A stretch of DNA of 64,000 nt, from positions 1,488,001-1,552,000 of the forward strand of contig NBBA01000003.1 of assembly GCA_002794785.1 (NCBI GenBank), read 5' to 3'. The position numbers and the translations under genes are program-made. This DNA is from Coniferiporia sulphurascens (Eukaryota; Basidiomycota; Agaricomycetes; Hymenochaetales; Hymenochaetaceae). The notes below the pieces were generated by a model that ran no database searches, was not told the DNA's origin, and saw only the letters and a list, made by a program, of their open reading frames with translations. Below, piece after piece: positions 51,054 to 62,826 of this stretch; positions within the stretch are counted from its first letter, which is position 1, and every line of letters starts with the position of its first letter.

Positions 51054-51904
51054 TGTAAAGTACGTAGGAGAGTGGACTCGATGAGTGAAGAGACAGAGCG
51101 CGTCGCGCGTCTCTTAAATACGCGTTTACGAGCATGGTTGGTCTTAGCGGGTGTGGGTCGCGAGAGAGGAAGGGCGACCAGTGAGAGGGCAACGAGTGGG
51201 TAATGATGAGAACGCGGAGTCGTGCAGCGGGAGCGAGGCACGAATCGGGACGGGGACGCCCAGGGAAGAGCCCGAGGGAGAGGGACGGGCCCATGGCCGT
51301 GAGCGGGACCACGGCGTCGGGGGGCGCTGACATTAGCGATGGATTATATCAGCTGCCAAACAAAGGTCAACAAGAGCGAGTGGCTCGCAGTCGATCATGT
51401 CCTGCTCACCACCTTCACTCCTACCGTACATCCAATTTGCTAATTCCTGGTCCGACTGAACCAGTCTCTTACATTCGGAGAGTAATACACCATTAATCAG
51501 CAGCGGCTGCATAGTCTTGTTCATCCACACGGTCTGTTTGACCCAGGGGATGCCATAGGACTGACCGTTCTTGTCTGCATGCCGGATCGGAGACTACCGT
51601 GAGGAATAACGAACTTGACACGGTTCGCCAAACTATACGTGGATTATCGACGTAACAGTCTGTGGAGGTGTCTGAAAAGTAGCTTCGGAGAGAATCGCGG
51701 ACTTCCGACTCCCGAGAACACCTCTTGACCTAGGACGCAACTACACCCGCTACTCCCTATGAAGATATGCTCACACACGTACGGTCAGGTTTATTGAAAT
51801 CTCTTCCTCATTCGGGCGCGCTACAATCTAGCACGGGCTCCCCGACAACTCAGATCACCTCACGAGATACTGTGTGCTCCCATTTCTCTTGCTTCGTACC
51901 CATC
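51054..51904. other. MnP upstream region
   Basis: About 0.85 kb, GC-rich close to the MnP start. It contains the promoter of that gene and no supported coding region. Confidence 0.45.
51113..51120 (-). promoter_or_regulatory. TATA-like element of the MnP gene
   Basis: TATTTAAG on the minus strand lies about 60 bp upstream of the MnP start codon. Confidence 0.45.
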
Positions 51905-52655
51905 TCCTATCGGCGCCTCGGGATTCATCAACGCAACAGGACAAGCGAAAATATAGCAAAAAATGGCACTACCCAGATACACCCGCGCTCGACGCAGACC
52001 CACCGTCTGGGCCGTTGCCTCCACATGGCCATGTCATAATCGCCGTCAACCAGACACGCCACTACGTCGCACGTCGACCTCGTCCATGTCGTTGGCTCAC
52101 TGTGCCATACGAGCTCGAGGGATTTAGCTGGGTGTCTCTCGCTGATGGCAGTGCAGCGAGCGCTACGCTGCAAGTTGTTTGGACCGTATTTATGCACGGG
52201 TCGCATCTTGACATGGCTTCTCACTACACTTAAGCAGTTGAGTCGGCGGTACTGGTACCGGACTGAAGACTCCGGATTCCACGCTGCCGCAATAGTACCA
52301 TTCTCTCCTAGCGCATGGTCGAATGGCGGAGTCCTCCCTTTCTTCTGCGGTCTGGGCGGTACCCAGCACTTGCAAGAGCGCGGTCGCCTCACACTTTATC
52401 GACTCGGAGGAATTTTCTGCCTATGCTATTTCTCAGAACCCGGAGCCAGCAACGCGGGATAGAATCCCAGAAAACGCGCCTGCGAAACATTCCGCATGAC
52501 GACTCGTTTACCCATGCAGCTCACTCTGTCCGGTCTGGGCTTCGGTTGCGCCAATTGACGCATTTATTTCAAGCGAGATTCACGTGTGATCCCGACTTGA
52601 ACAGAGATACCCAACCAGCCGTCTTCCCAATTTCCACCTTATGTAGGATGGCCTC
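51905..52655 (+). repeat. Degenerate duplicated block, left copy
   Basis: This block matches 58005-58790 in the same orientation over most of its length. Shared stretches include AGCGAGCGCTACGCTGCA, CGGGTCGCATCTTGAC against CGGATCGCATCTTGAC, and CCGACTTGAACA. Both copies keep the plus-frame peptides IAVNQxRH and SLADGxxASATL, and several differences are synonymous, so the ancestor may have been coding. The present copies are broken by stops and frameshifts. Ends are approximate. Confidence 0.6.
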
Positions 52656-53540
52656 CTTGCTTGAGTCTAGGCGCTGCATCACGTCAGCCCGCTATTCTAG
52701 CCCTAATTCACTTGTGATGCGGATGGGCTCTGCTAGCGACAAAGCTAAACGTAGCGCTCTGTACAGACACAGTGTACAAGCCGTTGCGGTACTGTCAATG
52801 AGTGTACACAAATAGCTAAGGGCATACGAATACATGCTCAGATGACACGCATTTTCCCTTCGTTCGGTGCGTCTACCATACCTTCTATTATCAGTTTTAT
52901 CTATTCACAAAACAACTCACCACATCTCACTCCAAGCATAACGTGCGCACGGCACTCCTCGCAACATTGCCCCTCTGTTATACATCTGTTCAATGTGTCT
53001 GACGTGTGCAACTGTGGGCCACGTAAAATCAACTCCACTCGGCCTACTGATACAAAATCACATGGTATCTATGACCGTGAAGGTGTAAAGGGCTTCATAT
53101 AACCGGCAGTGCGAGGTTGTATCTTCGTCTCGGTTCATGACTCCTACCATTCCTAGTGCGCACGAGTAATGTTTATCTCATGTTTATAAATTGCGGGATG
53201 GGATGATGCACATAGGTTCGGTTGAAAGCACTCATACCATTCACAAGAACATTTACGTCTATGCCCACTACATCTTACATTTATTGAACAGCATGATATC
53301 TACGTTTCTTTCGCATACAAATACTAGAGGGTGACACTAACAAAGTACAAGTACATAATCATAAGAAAACATGCGTGGGGGAAATGACAACTTCACAGTG
53401 TGGAAAGAAAGCAGACAGCAGTATGCATGAATGAACCGAACGCCGTACTCGGTTTAATGAACGGATCGGCATCTTAAATATGTGTCCTGTCAGAAAGTTA
53501 ATATTACTGCTTACACTGGCAATGGCCACAAAAGACATAC
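52656..53540. other. Intergenic downstream of the NLR gene
   Basis: About 0.9 kb, increasingly AT-rich towards the receptor gene. No gene is supported. Confidence 0.45.
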
Positions 53541-56500
53541 CTAGGAATGCTTCAGAATATTGACCCATGATGAACCACTATACTCCACTAGCGTTGCCCA
53601 ATTCACTCGTGCAGATTCACCATCAACAAAGCTTGGTATGCATATCTTAGACTTGTCACATATACCATCATGGTACATATGTGGGACCCATAGTAGGAGG
53701 TTGCCAGATGGGTCTTGTACCCATCCATCATGGCCAATCCTGTTCAAAGTATATGACCCTCCCACTTCAAAACCTGGGTGCACAATACCAGCATCCCAGA
53801 TTCTCAATGTTTTGTCATATGAGCTAGACACAATGTGTCTTCCATCAGGGGAGTAGGCAACAGAGTTGATGCACTCTGAATGGCCTGTGAGGGGCTCTCC
53901 CACTTGATTCCCAGTCTGGGCATCCCAGATCCTCAGGGTCTTGTCATCTGAGCCAGAAACAATGTGTCTTCCTTCAGGGGAGTAGGCAACAGATCTGACA
54001 CTCTCTGAATGGCCTGTGAGGGGCTCCCCCATGGGATTGCCAGTCTGGGCATCCCATATCCTTAGAGTGTCATCATTTGAGCCAGAAACAATTTGTCTTC
54101 CATCAGGGGAGTAGGCAACAGAGTTGACATAGTGTGAATGACCTGTGAGGGACTCCCCCACAGGATTGCCAGTCTGGGCATCCCAGATCCTCAGAGTCTT
54201 GTCCCAAGAGCCAGACACAATATGTCTTCCATCAGGAGAGTAGGCAACAGATCTGACACTCTCTGAATGGCCTGTGAGGGGCTCTCCCACTTGATTCCCA
54301 GTCTGGGCATCCCAGATCCTCAGGGTCTTGTCATCTGAGCCAGAAACAATGTGTCTTCCTTCAGGGGAGTAGGCAACAGAGTTGACACACTCTGAATGGC
54401 CTGTGAGGGGCTCCCCCACAGGATTGCCAGTCTGGGCATCCCATATCCTCAGAGTGTTGTCATTTGAACCAGAAACAATATATCTTCCATCAGGGGAGTA
54501 GGCAACACAAAATAAAGAGCTACCTGTATTGGCTGTCCATAGACTAGGATTCCAATTCTTTTCCTTTCCTGCCTGTACAAGTGGCTGATTCTTAAAGTGT
54601 GGGCAAACCTCTTGTTCTATATAGCTCTCTGTGGGGGCCCAGGATAATGCTGATATATAAAGGTGTGTGGTGCTGACTGAGATTGGAGTATAATAAGCTG
54701 TCAGAATCCTGTACAGGTCCTTGCCAGCAGCAGCTAGTATCCCAGTTGGCTAGACACAAAGTTGTAAGTATAAATGGTATATAATGTTAAGTATATGAAC
54801 ATGCCTTGTAGTTTTTGATGAAAAGTTCAAGAATATTTATGCCTGATTTCAGCTCCTCAATAAGGCTGAGACACTCTATCCAATATAGGGCCTTGAGGCT
54901 ACAAAATACTTGATTCAGTAGCCCATGCACTTGATTTTTCTCATTAATGTCCCCACAGCCAGAAATGTGGTTCATCCAATATAAACAGCTGTACCATAGG
55001 TGTTGTGGGATACAGCTATTGATTTTGCTCTGGAGCCCTGGAACATCCTCATTTAGAAGAAAGGATGTCTCCAATCCACAGATGTTGAATCTCAACACTG
55101 AGTTTATTATCTGTAAGCATCTGGTAGACATAATTGTGTCCAAAAAAGTAGGTTCAGTCCAGTAAGCTTGAGAACGTGTCTGAGTATTGACAAAATCAAG
55201 GAAGGATGGGTGGCAGACACGGATAGCTCCATCCTTTGTATCTCTGTACAAAACTGCCTGCAGGCTATCAATGGTCCCCCTCAGCACTAACAGGTCCACA
55301 TCATCCTCCAAAGCACAGAGAAATTCTAGAAGAGCACTTTCAGGGAGAGGCCTGTTCTTTGATGCACAAACAATTAGGCCAATCACAGATTTAACAATTT
55401 CAGTATTGTCTGGGCCTTTAGCCACATTTCGGAGAACAGTTGTGTAGATCTGGTCAAGAGCAGATTCTGGGTTGGCAGATAATCCTTGTGATAGAATTCC
55501 TTTGACTGCCCTTTGCTTATGAAGCTGTGCTTTAATGAATCTAAAAACAGTACTAGTCCAGATAAACAGTCCTGATGCCTTTAGAGCAAATGTCTCAGTC
55601 TGATCATCTGTAAGATTTAAGTTCTGTGCACAATGTTTTGTGTATAGCACCATGTCTTCATGCACCTGCACAGAACCAAGCTCTTCATTGATATCAAGGG
55701 ACTGAAACTCTTTAGCAGGGAATATTTGCTTGAGCTCTGGTAAAGGTCTACTGGTAATGAATACCCTGAGCCAGGGAACAATACTGGTAAATTCCACCAA
55801 GTATCTAGCTAGCTCCATCCTTGATTCTGGCAAGTCACCACATTCATCAAATGCGTCGATGACGACAACTAGGGGCCTCGGGGGTATGTCCACTGCAGCG
55901 GTAGCCAGAGACATTAAAGGCTTTCTCAGTAACAGCTCAAATTGCCAATATAGGCTTTGGGTAAGCTTAGGCTCATCCGCCCCGTGTATAACAGGAAGCA
56001 CTAATGAACGATAACCCATATGCCACTTAGCAAAATGATATGCGACAGTAGGGAGTACAGTCATAGGATTATGACACTCTGGGTCATCCCTCTTGCAGAA
56101 AAAGCATCCAAAAAGCAGCAACTGCTCCTGTTCAAACATATGGGCAACAGAGTTCGCGATCGCACCCTTCCCAGATCCCGCCACACCATGCAACCAGAAC
56201 AGCTTAGAATCCGAGACAGCCCAGTCTTTGATCTGCTTAAGAACAGATTCCCTAGTTCCTTCCAAACACATCTTTCCACCCGAATTGTCGTAATAAGCTC
56301 GCCGTGCCGGATGCAGCTGCTGCCGCAACGAAAGATTATCTGCACGAATTCCTGAAAGATAAAGTATTAATCAATGTGTATACTCATGCGTTGGATTTAC
56401 CTGAGCTACTGAATTGCTGCTGCAGTCCATCTATACGCGTCTCTGGAGGACGAAATCAATAAATTGTAGCATTACTTTTGCGCTGTAAAGTTACCTGTGC

Positions 56501-57795
56501 TTGTGACCGTCCTCCAGACCTCTGCCTTGACGTACCAATCGAAAGTCTCCTTCAGTTTCCTAAACGCATCCGTTTTCCCACCGATGTCATCTCTCCGAGA
56601 GAAAATCAAATCCCCTTAATGATCATTAAGTAGTTATAGCCATATGGAGAGAGAATTTCACTTTACCCAAAATCCCCTTAGACGAATATCTGATGATAAG
56701 TTTAGAAACGTCACAGAAAAGTTCCAGCATTTCCTTGACAATCCCTTTCGTCCTCCCATTCTCCATGAGCCCGGGAAATCCGTCACCGGTGAATGGCAAA
56801 AATGACGACAGCTCCTGCATAAGTGCCGCAGCCTCTCCGCGACATTTACGTTGCGCCTTGCACCTCTACCACGAGTATTAGTATCTGTGGACAATAAATT
56901 GAGAGGTTTTTAGGTCACCTCGAACAAGGCAGAAGCCAGTACGGCGGCACCCTTACTGCCAACATGGACCTGCGTCGTTATGGATATTAGAAAATATACA
57001 TGAACACAGGGATGAACATACATCGGTTATACCATCGGCCAAATTCATGATAACGTCGAGAAACTTGCTGACTTTGCCAAGGGAGTCTAAAAGGACTTTC
57101 TTCTCTCCAACAGCGGTTTGTGCCTCTTTGACGAGCCGCTCGGCAAGTGAATCGATCTTTGGATATATTCGGTCCAAAATTCTTTTAATCGTCAAATGCA
57201 CTCACCGATAACTCCGACTCGCACGTGAGGATGACCTCAATCCTCCCTAAAGTGTCTATGAAGACCGTGTCAATGAGGGCCGTCAATTGGTCGAATGTCA
57301 TACCTTGTGCTCGGAAAGTGTCCTTTCCGATGACGTCCGAAGGAGAGATATTGAATACTGAGGAATGTCCTCCCGGAGGGAGGATCCGCACTTCCCGGAC
57401 CGTGATGTTGAGATCAAAGGATAACGAAGGATATCTAGGGAGATTGTTGGCGCAGGAAATACGACGTCTACAGTCAATACTCACATGCCATTCGTAATAT
57501 CCCAGTACACAGCTTCATTTTTCTCAAAGTGGCGGATGCCGTGCGATTCCTCTCCGGATTTAACTTTAATTTTGATTTTGTGCAGCGGACGATTTCCTTT
57601 GAAATCGATTTCGATGGCTATAAACAGCGCCGCATTTCAACATATACCGTTAGTCGGGAATAGTGCTTAGAGATCACCTTTAATGGCCAGAAACCTGCAC
57701 GCGCACCGACGTAAATCAGTACAAATCAAGAAATATAATAAAACCTTGCCAACTCACCTCTGATCAGCAGCAAAATCATTCTCAGATTGCGACAT
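53541..57795 (-). CDS. NACHT-WD40 STAND receptor (fungal NLR-like)
   Basis: Minus-strand exons 57795-57759, 57617-57485, 57434-57206, 57156-57022, 56969-56919, 56865-56667, 56614-56495, 56442-56401, 56351-54805 and 54749-53541 join into 1,233 residues. The N-terminal 120 residues look C2-like (LLLIRAIEIDFKGNRPLHK). A helical region follows (LLDSLGKVSKFLDVIMNLAD), then NACHT with Walker A GVAGSGKG (371-378) and Walker B PLVVVIDAFDECGD (about 475-488). After a helical domain come six WD40 repeats of 43 residues and a tail with DPSGNLLLWVPHMY. Such proteins act as non-self or immune-type receptors in fungi (HET-E/HNWD class). The last intron has a GC donor (CAAG|GCATGT). The P-loop Ser/Thr after Lys is Gly. 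AT-rich coding contrasts with neighbouring genes. Confidence 0.9.
53775..54520 (-). repeat. Six tandem 129-bp WD40 repeats
   Basis: Units read SVAYSPDGRHIVSGS, then xDKTLRIWDAQTGN and GEPLTGHSE, with a 129-nt period. Repeats 2 and 5 share an identical 120-bp block (53874-53993 and 54261-54380, exactly three periods apart). Variation is confined mainly to a few codons (S-N/D/W/Y-D-N/K/D and HSECVN/HSESVR/HSHYVN). Confidence 0.9.
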
Positions 57796-58004
57796 GTTTG
57801 TTTAAATGTGGTTTTTTCAGTTGCTAGCAAGTTGTGCGAGACGACGATGGTGGTCAAGAGCGAGTTGCAAGCAACCCCCTATTGATGTGTGGTGTGCGTA
57901 GAAGGCAAGGCGTGTGGGAATTGATTTGAAGGTCACGTTTCTTGACGGCACTTTCCCGTCCAATGGGCATGGCGTCACGTTACTTAGGCACGATGCTCCA
58001 CCAC
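57796..58004. promoter_or_regulatory. NLR gene upstream region
   Basis: A short interval between the NLR start codon and the right copy of the duplicated block. It must hold at least the core promoter. No TATA box is clear. Confidence 0.3.
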
Positions 58005-58790
58005 CATCGGGCCGGCGACGTCTCTGGGCTCATTAACGCGACAGGACATGCAAAAACATAGTAAAAATGACATCAACCACCGAGATGCGTCCGCGCTCGA
58101 CGCAGACTTATCGCTTCCGTCATCTCCTCACGGCCATACCACAATTGCTGTCAACCAGAAACGCCATCGCGTTGACCTCGTTCATGTTGTCAGCTGACTT
58201 TTCTCAACGAGCACGGGAAATGGAGTCGAGTGTCTCTTGCCGACGGCGGTACAGCGAGCGCTACGCTGCACGTTGGTTGGATTGCATTTATGTACGGATC
58301 GCATCTTGACAAGACTTTTCACTGCAGTACATTTGTGCGGATCGGTAGTACTGGTACTGGACTGAGGATTCCACTCTGCCTCAGTGGTGTTTTCCTTCTT
58401 AGTGAACCGTCGAATGACGTCTTCCCTACCTTCTGTGTTCTGAAGAGGGTGTCTGGGCGCTTGGGAGACATGGAAGTCTGGCAGCTGCATCCGAGTCTTT
58501 CTGCTTACTTGACTCAGACCGCCGTCTTCCAACAGCCTACTGTGGCGCTTCTTCCGTGGTAAACGATTCTCCAGGACCTGGGGAGAGAGATGGGTTATAC
58601 TTGTGCATCAAATACATCCGAGTTAACATTCCGTATGATGGCTTGCTTACCCGTGCAGCTACTCGGTCTGAGATGTCGGCTGCATCAATCAGCGCAATTA
58701 CTTCAAGTGCGAAGCCGATTCCGACTTGAACAAGGGTACCCAACCAGGATGGTCTCTCTGCTCAGCATTCGGGGAGGATGGCGTGCCACC
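58005..58790 (+). repeat. Degenerate duplicated block, right copy
   Basis: Direct copy of 51905-52655, about 6.1 kb away on the far side of the NLR gene. It keeps the same plus-frame peptide remnants (IAVNQKRH, SLADGGTASATL) but has stops, for example after DLVHVVS. It overlaps the presumed NLR promoter side. Ends are approximate. Confidence 0.6.
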
Positions 58791-59628
58791 CGAAATACAG
58801 TTGCATGAAAAGGATCCTAGGGAGTGGAATTAAAAAATTCCACTGCGATTCGAGATTTAACGGTGGTATTACTTACAATGTGCAACAGTCCCTCCGACAG
58901 GCTACGCCTCGCTACATGTCTCAACGTCGACTTTGGCCAGTATCCCGAGCCTTTAATCTACACTTGTCTGTTCTTCCTTCGGTCACTTCCACGTGTAATC
59001 AATGGAGGGATCCCCGTAATCTTTAGATAACATACTAACTGGAGCTGGGACGGAGCCGGAGTGATAGTGAACGGTTTTCTTTCGTATGATGGATGTATAA
59101 CTTGAGTAAGTGTTCATGCGGAAGTCTAATAAGTACTCGCAGACTGCAGTCCGGTGCACGAACACGACAGACAGGCCATATATTATTGCAAGCAAGGCAT
59201 TGCCAGGTGACTATCGAAGGGAGCAGTTCTTCGCCTGTCTGACTGAAATAGCGCAGATCTCCGTAAGACCATGGGGACTGCTGACGACACAGAATACCGC
59301 TGTAAAGCTTACGACTTCATGCAAAAAATACCGCAGTCATGCCCTTAGAGTTGAATGTCTACGAGAATTTGTATGATTTACATCAAGAAGCCTTACTTAT
59401 TTAATCGAGAGATATATGCCTCCACACGCTATCCTGACCGACCCTTTCACAAGTACAAAATACCTGCTTTAACTTATTGACTTTTCCAAGCGAATTAGAT
59501 CTCAGATATTTTCGCAGCCCGATAGACATCATTTCTTTGAATCGAAGACGGGGAATTCACTTATCCGCAGCTTCGTTGCCTTTTATAGTACAGCCTGTTA
59601 GTTTCATCAAAGCACTAACTGTAAAGCA
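58791..59628. other. Intergenic, no gene recognised
   Basis: About 0.84 kb of short chance frames between the duplicated block and the GH127-like relic. Confidence 0.45.
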
Positions 59629-60026
59629 CTTGACGCACCCCAAGAGACCACAGCGTGATATCTGTGGTGTTTCCAATACAGGTCGCATTTTCTGGCGGAG
59701 AGGATGCGAACGTGTCGCCAGCCTCTGGCCATGCACTCAAGCACGCCGTCGCGGTGATCGTGAATGGGGGCAGGCCGGTGTCGAAAACCGGCGACGGCAG
59801 TGTACCTCCTGCGGGCACGCCCGCGTTGAACTTGAGCGTTGCCGGGTCGATAGCATATTGCCAGGCCTCTGTAGCCTCAAACTGCAGGTCAACGGCGCGC
59901 GATTCAACCGCATTCTGTGCGACGATTGTCTGGTTGCGTGGGATATCGAATATCGAATGCGTAGTTCAGAGGGCCGCGGTGTACGGCGACGGAGTTGTTC
60001 GGGCGCGACTCTTTGGAGAAACCCAT
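59629..60026 (-). pseudogene. C-terminal relic of a DUF1680 / GH127-like glycosidase
   Basis: The minus strand reads NNSVAVHRGPLNYAFDI, then after a frame change NQTIVAQNAVESRAVDL, EAWQYAIDPATLKFNAG, LPPFTITATACLSAWP and NTTDITLWSLG. This resembles the C-terminal beta-sandwich end of fungal DUF1680 (beta-L-arabinofuranosidase-like, GH127) proteins. The frame change is caused by a tandem 7-bp duplication (TTCGATATTCGATA on the minus strand, near 59943-59958). The N-terminal catalytic part is absent upstream, so this is a truncated and frameshifted remnant. The 3' end is uncertain. Confidence 0.6.
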
Positions 60027-60260
60027 TTTTAGATAATCGGCGTGTGGTACGTAAGGTGTTGACATACCTATGGTTATCTCTGACGGGAGGTCGAGCGTAA
60101 ACGATATGAATATATTTGGTAGTAAAACATTACATCAGTTCGTGCGGATCGTTTTCCTCTCTTTGGTAGTCTAGAACATAAACTGTACAGTCGGGTGCAT
60201 ATAGTCGTGCCCGAGGCATCTGCACACCTCAGTTCTTTTGACCTGGGCTGAGGTGAGCGG

Positions 60261-60820
60261 TGTTACAATTTTCCCTTACTTTCCTTTACTGCGCTGACTC
60301 ACTTCCACTTCGTCACCATCAGTCAGCGCAACTCCCCCATTTCTCTGCCTTACTCACCCCTATTTTGCCTTGCGCCATAAGACACCATGATGACGCCTTA
60401 TTGCACCATCATGATGTGCTTTGCTTACTGATCACCATACTTGTATTACCAAGGCCTTCCTTGCATTTCCATGACCTTCCATAGGCTGGTAAACATACCC
60501 AACCAAGTCGCTACAGTAGCAAACACATAGAGTAGCATATAAGCATGTAACTTCAGTAGCACAAGCCCTAAGCTTGTGCTCTTTGTTCATACAAGCCCAT
60601 TATCTGCTACCACCAGTCTACTGTGTGCCACTTGGCCCTTTAGTCGCTCCATCGTAACCCGACTCCACTAAGAAGCACCTCGCGTCCACATCGCCGATCA
60701 GGAAGCCCCATCGATGATCACCTTCGACTTACGACATCTAGGAAGCCCCATTGCCGTACCATCAGTTCCGACAATCAGGAAGCCCCGACGTCGATCACCG
60801 CATAACTGTTGAGCTTAACA
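60261..60820 (+). repeat. LTR-like repeat, left copy
   Basis: 560 bp, TGTTACAATTTTCC at the outer end and GAGCTTAACA at the inner end. It contains a TATA-like GCATATAAGC near 60536, a perfect hairpin just after it, and three spaced GGAAGCCCC words at 60701, 60741 and 60778. Confidence 0.85.
60558..60580. other. Perfect hairpin inside the LTR
   Basis: AGCACAAGC, five-base loop, GCTTGTGCT: a 9-bp stem about 15 bases after the TATA-like element. It is also present in the right LTR copy. In an LTR it could lie at the 5' end of the transcript. Confidence 0.7.
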
Positions 60821-61625
60821 AGCAGCTTCCATTCTTCTCATAGACACTCATATATTGATGCCACATGTAGATCTTTGTACAGGTAGTTAAACTATCTATA
60901 TAGTCCTTTTGACCCAGGCTGAGATCTTTGTACAGGTTATGAGTCTTGGTGCACTGAGCACATCCACAGACATACCAGCCAATCTGTTAGATTCGCTCCC
61001 TGATTAAGGGTTGGAAACAAGTGATAACAGATTCACATAATGATACTAGTTAGTTTAGGGCAGGCTTGATACCCTTCACTTGCTAGAGTGTTAGAGCTGA
61101 TGATGGTGGTAAGAGACAAGAGGTGAATTAAACTGCTTTTTACCACAATTTTATGTTGGGCTTTTATACCCTACATATTGTAGTCTATTTACTATGTTCT
61201 GGTAGATACTACAACATACTACTCTTGATTTATAAGTCATAAGAATGTTCTGGTACCATCTTGTACATGCTATTTACTATTCTTAGCTTCTTATGAGTCA
61301 GTTACATATTCCGGTATGTTCTACAGCCTACTGTGCTATCTTTATCTTATGCTAGAACCTTCCTGAGTTTCCATCAAGTCATACAGTGTAATCACTAAGT
61401 TAACCATTCTTGGATGTTACTATACCTATGATGCTTCTCCTTATTTCCTAATCAGTTCTGCTGTGCGATGCACTATACTTGGCTCCTATCAATTACGCCT
61501 TTAATTGATCGCCCTGCTTCCATCAGCTATTCTTAGCCGAACACTTAGATATAATGATGTGGCTCAGCGTTTATGCTAGCCTTTTTAATCTTATCTTGTT
61601 GTGGCTTGTTACTTATTACTGTAGA

Positions 61626-62276
61626 CTAAGATTGAGTCATTTCTTCTATAATTTCATTGAAAGGGGTTCTTTCTGGTGTTCTATCATCTACTGGCATAAA
61701 GAGCTCCTCTGGCCCTATAGCATTTATATTTGTTATCCTGCTATACTCTGGTGTGACTCTATATGAAGGTTCATCATTGAACCATTGTATTATAATCTCT
61801 TTATCTATTGGTACTAACTCCTGTCTTTGGTTTGGTTCCTTTTGATCTACTGTTGTGTGTCCTTTGGCTATGAAGTTGGCTTTGTATGTGAATAGTTGTT
61901 CTCATAATTGTTTATTGATATTGTGAATTATTTGGTGTGCCACTTCTGCATAATCAGTTGATGTAATAACCACCCTTTGATAACATAATTCATTATGTGG
62001 CTGATTATAAATCTTGGTTCTTGTATAAGCACTGATTACATATCTATTCAATTGATACAAGAACATAGTTGCTCTATGTTCAATTATTACTTCTAGCCTT
62101 TCTGCCACTTGTTGTTCCCTTGTAGTATGATCAAATGTTATTTGACAGTTGTCGTATCCTGCATTCTGACCTACTGTTGCGCATGCAATATTAAATGCTT
62201 TCCATGCTATTTGATCTGCATCTTTACAGTGTTGACATAGATTCCTGGTATCGATTAGAGTTACAGGTCTTGCCAT
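61626..62276 (-). pseudogene. Element-internal ORF of unknown function, interrupted by TGA
   Basis: A minus-strand frame from ATG 62276 (MARPVTLIDTRNLCQHCK) runs 124 codons to a TGA at 61902-61904. It then stays open in the same frame for 91 more codons to TAG 61626-61628 (ANFIAKGHTTVDQKEPNQ, TPEYSRITNINAIGPEELF). Composition is the same on both sides of the TGA, so one protein was probably interrupted. No domain is recognised; a Gag-like protein of an LTR element is possible but not shown. Confidence 0.4.
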
Positions 62277-62826
62277 GTTGATCTTGTTAATCCATTGATC
62301 CAGTGATCATGATTTTCATCAATTTACTAACAAATGGCAGTAGTAGTGGGAAACAACTCCATCCTTGTGCAATGGAGGAGAGTCTCAGCAAGCAGAATTT
62401 ACCATTGTGTGGCATCTCATTGATGTCTGCATCCTCTTCCCCCTTGTCATTGTCTATCAAATCGAGGACTCTGCCACTTGTCTCTGACATCTCATCCTCT
62501 GAGTTTGACAAAAGTGACTTGGACAGTTTAGTGTATCACCACCATCTGAGTACAGCAGCGGCAGTGCTGGCACCATGGCGCAGTGGTACCCTTATCCATA
62601 CCCACAAACCATGTTCATCATCTCCCTCTCTCATGAGCCCTTGCTTTCCTCCATTGCTCCTTTCGATGCCAGGACAAACACTACTAGGAGAAGCTCTACA
62701 CTTATGCACTGTCGTATTGTTCAAGGTGTGTGTATCTTGCTTTGTCATCACTCATTGTTTTCTAACACAGGGCCTCAAGATGCCTGTGGTATATGCTGAG
62801 TAAACACACTATCTCCTTTCCTTGGT

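Noticed and set aside
56820..56884. Apparent frameshift in the N-terminal part of the NLR gene
   Set aside because: It appears only if the AG at 56885-56886 is taken as the acceptor. Using the AG at 56866-56867, with TACTAAT upstream as branch site, gives a 53-nt intron and a continuous frame through EAAALMQELSSFLPF.
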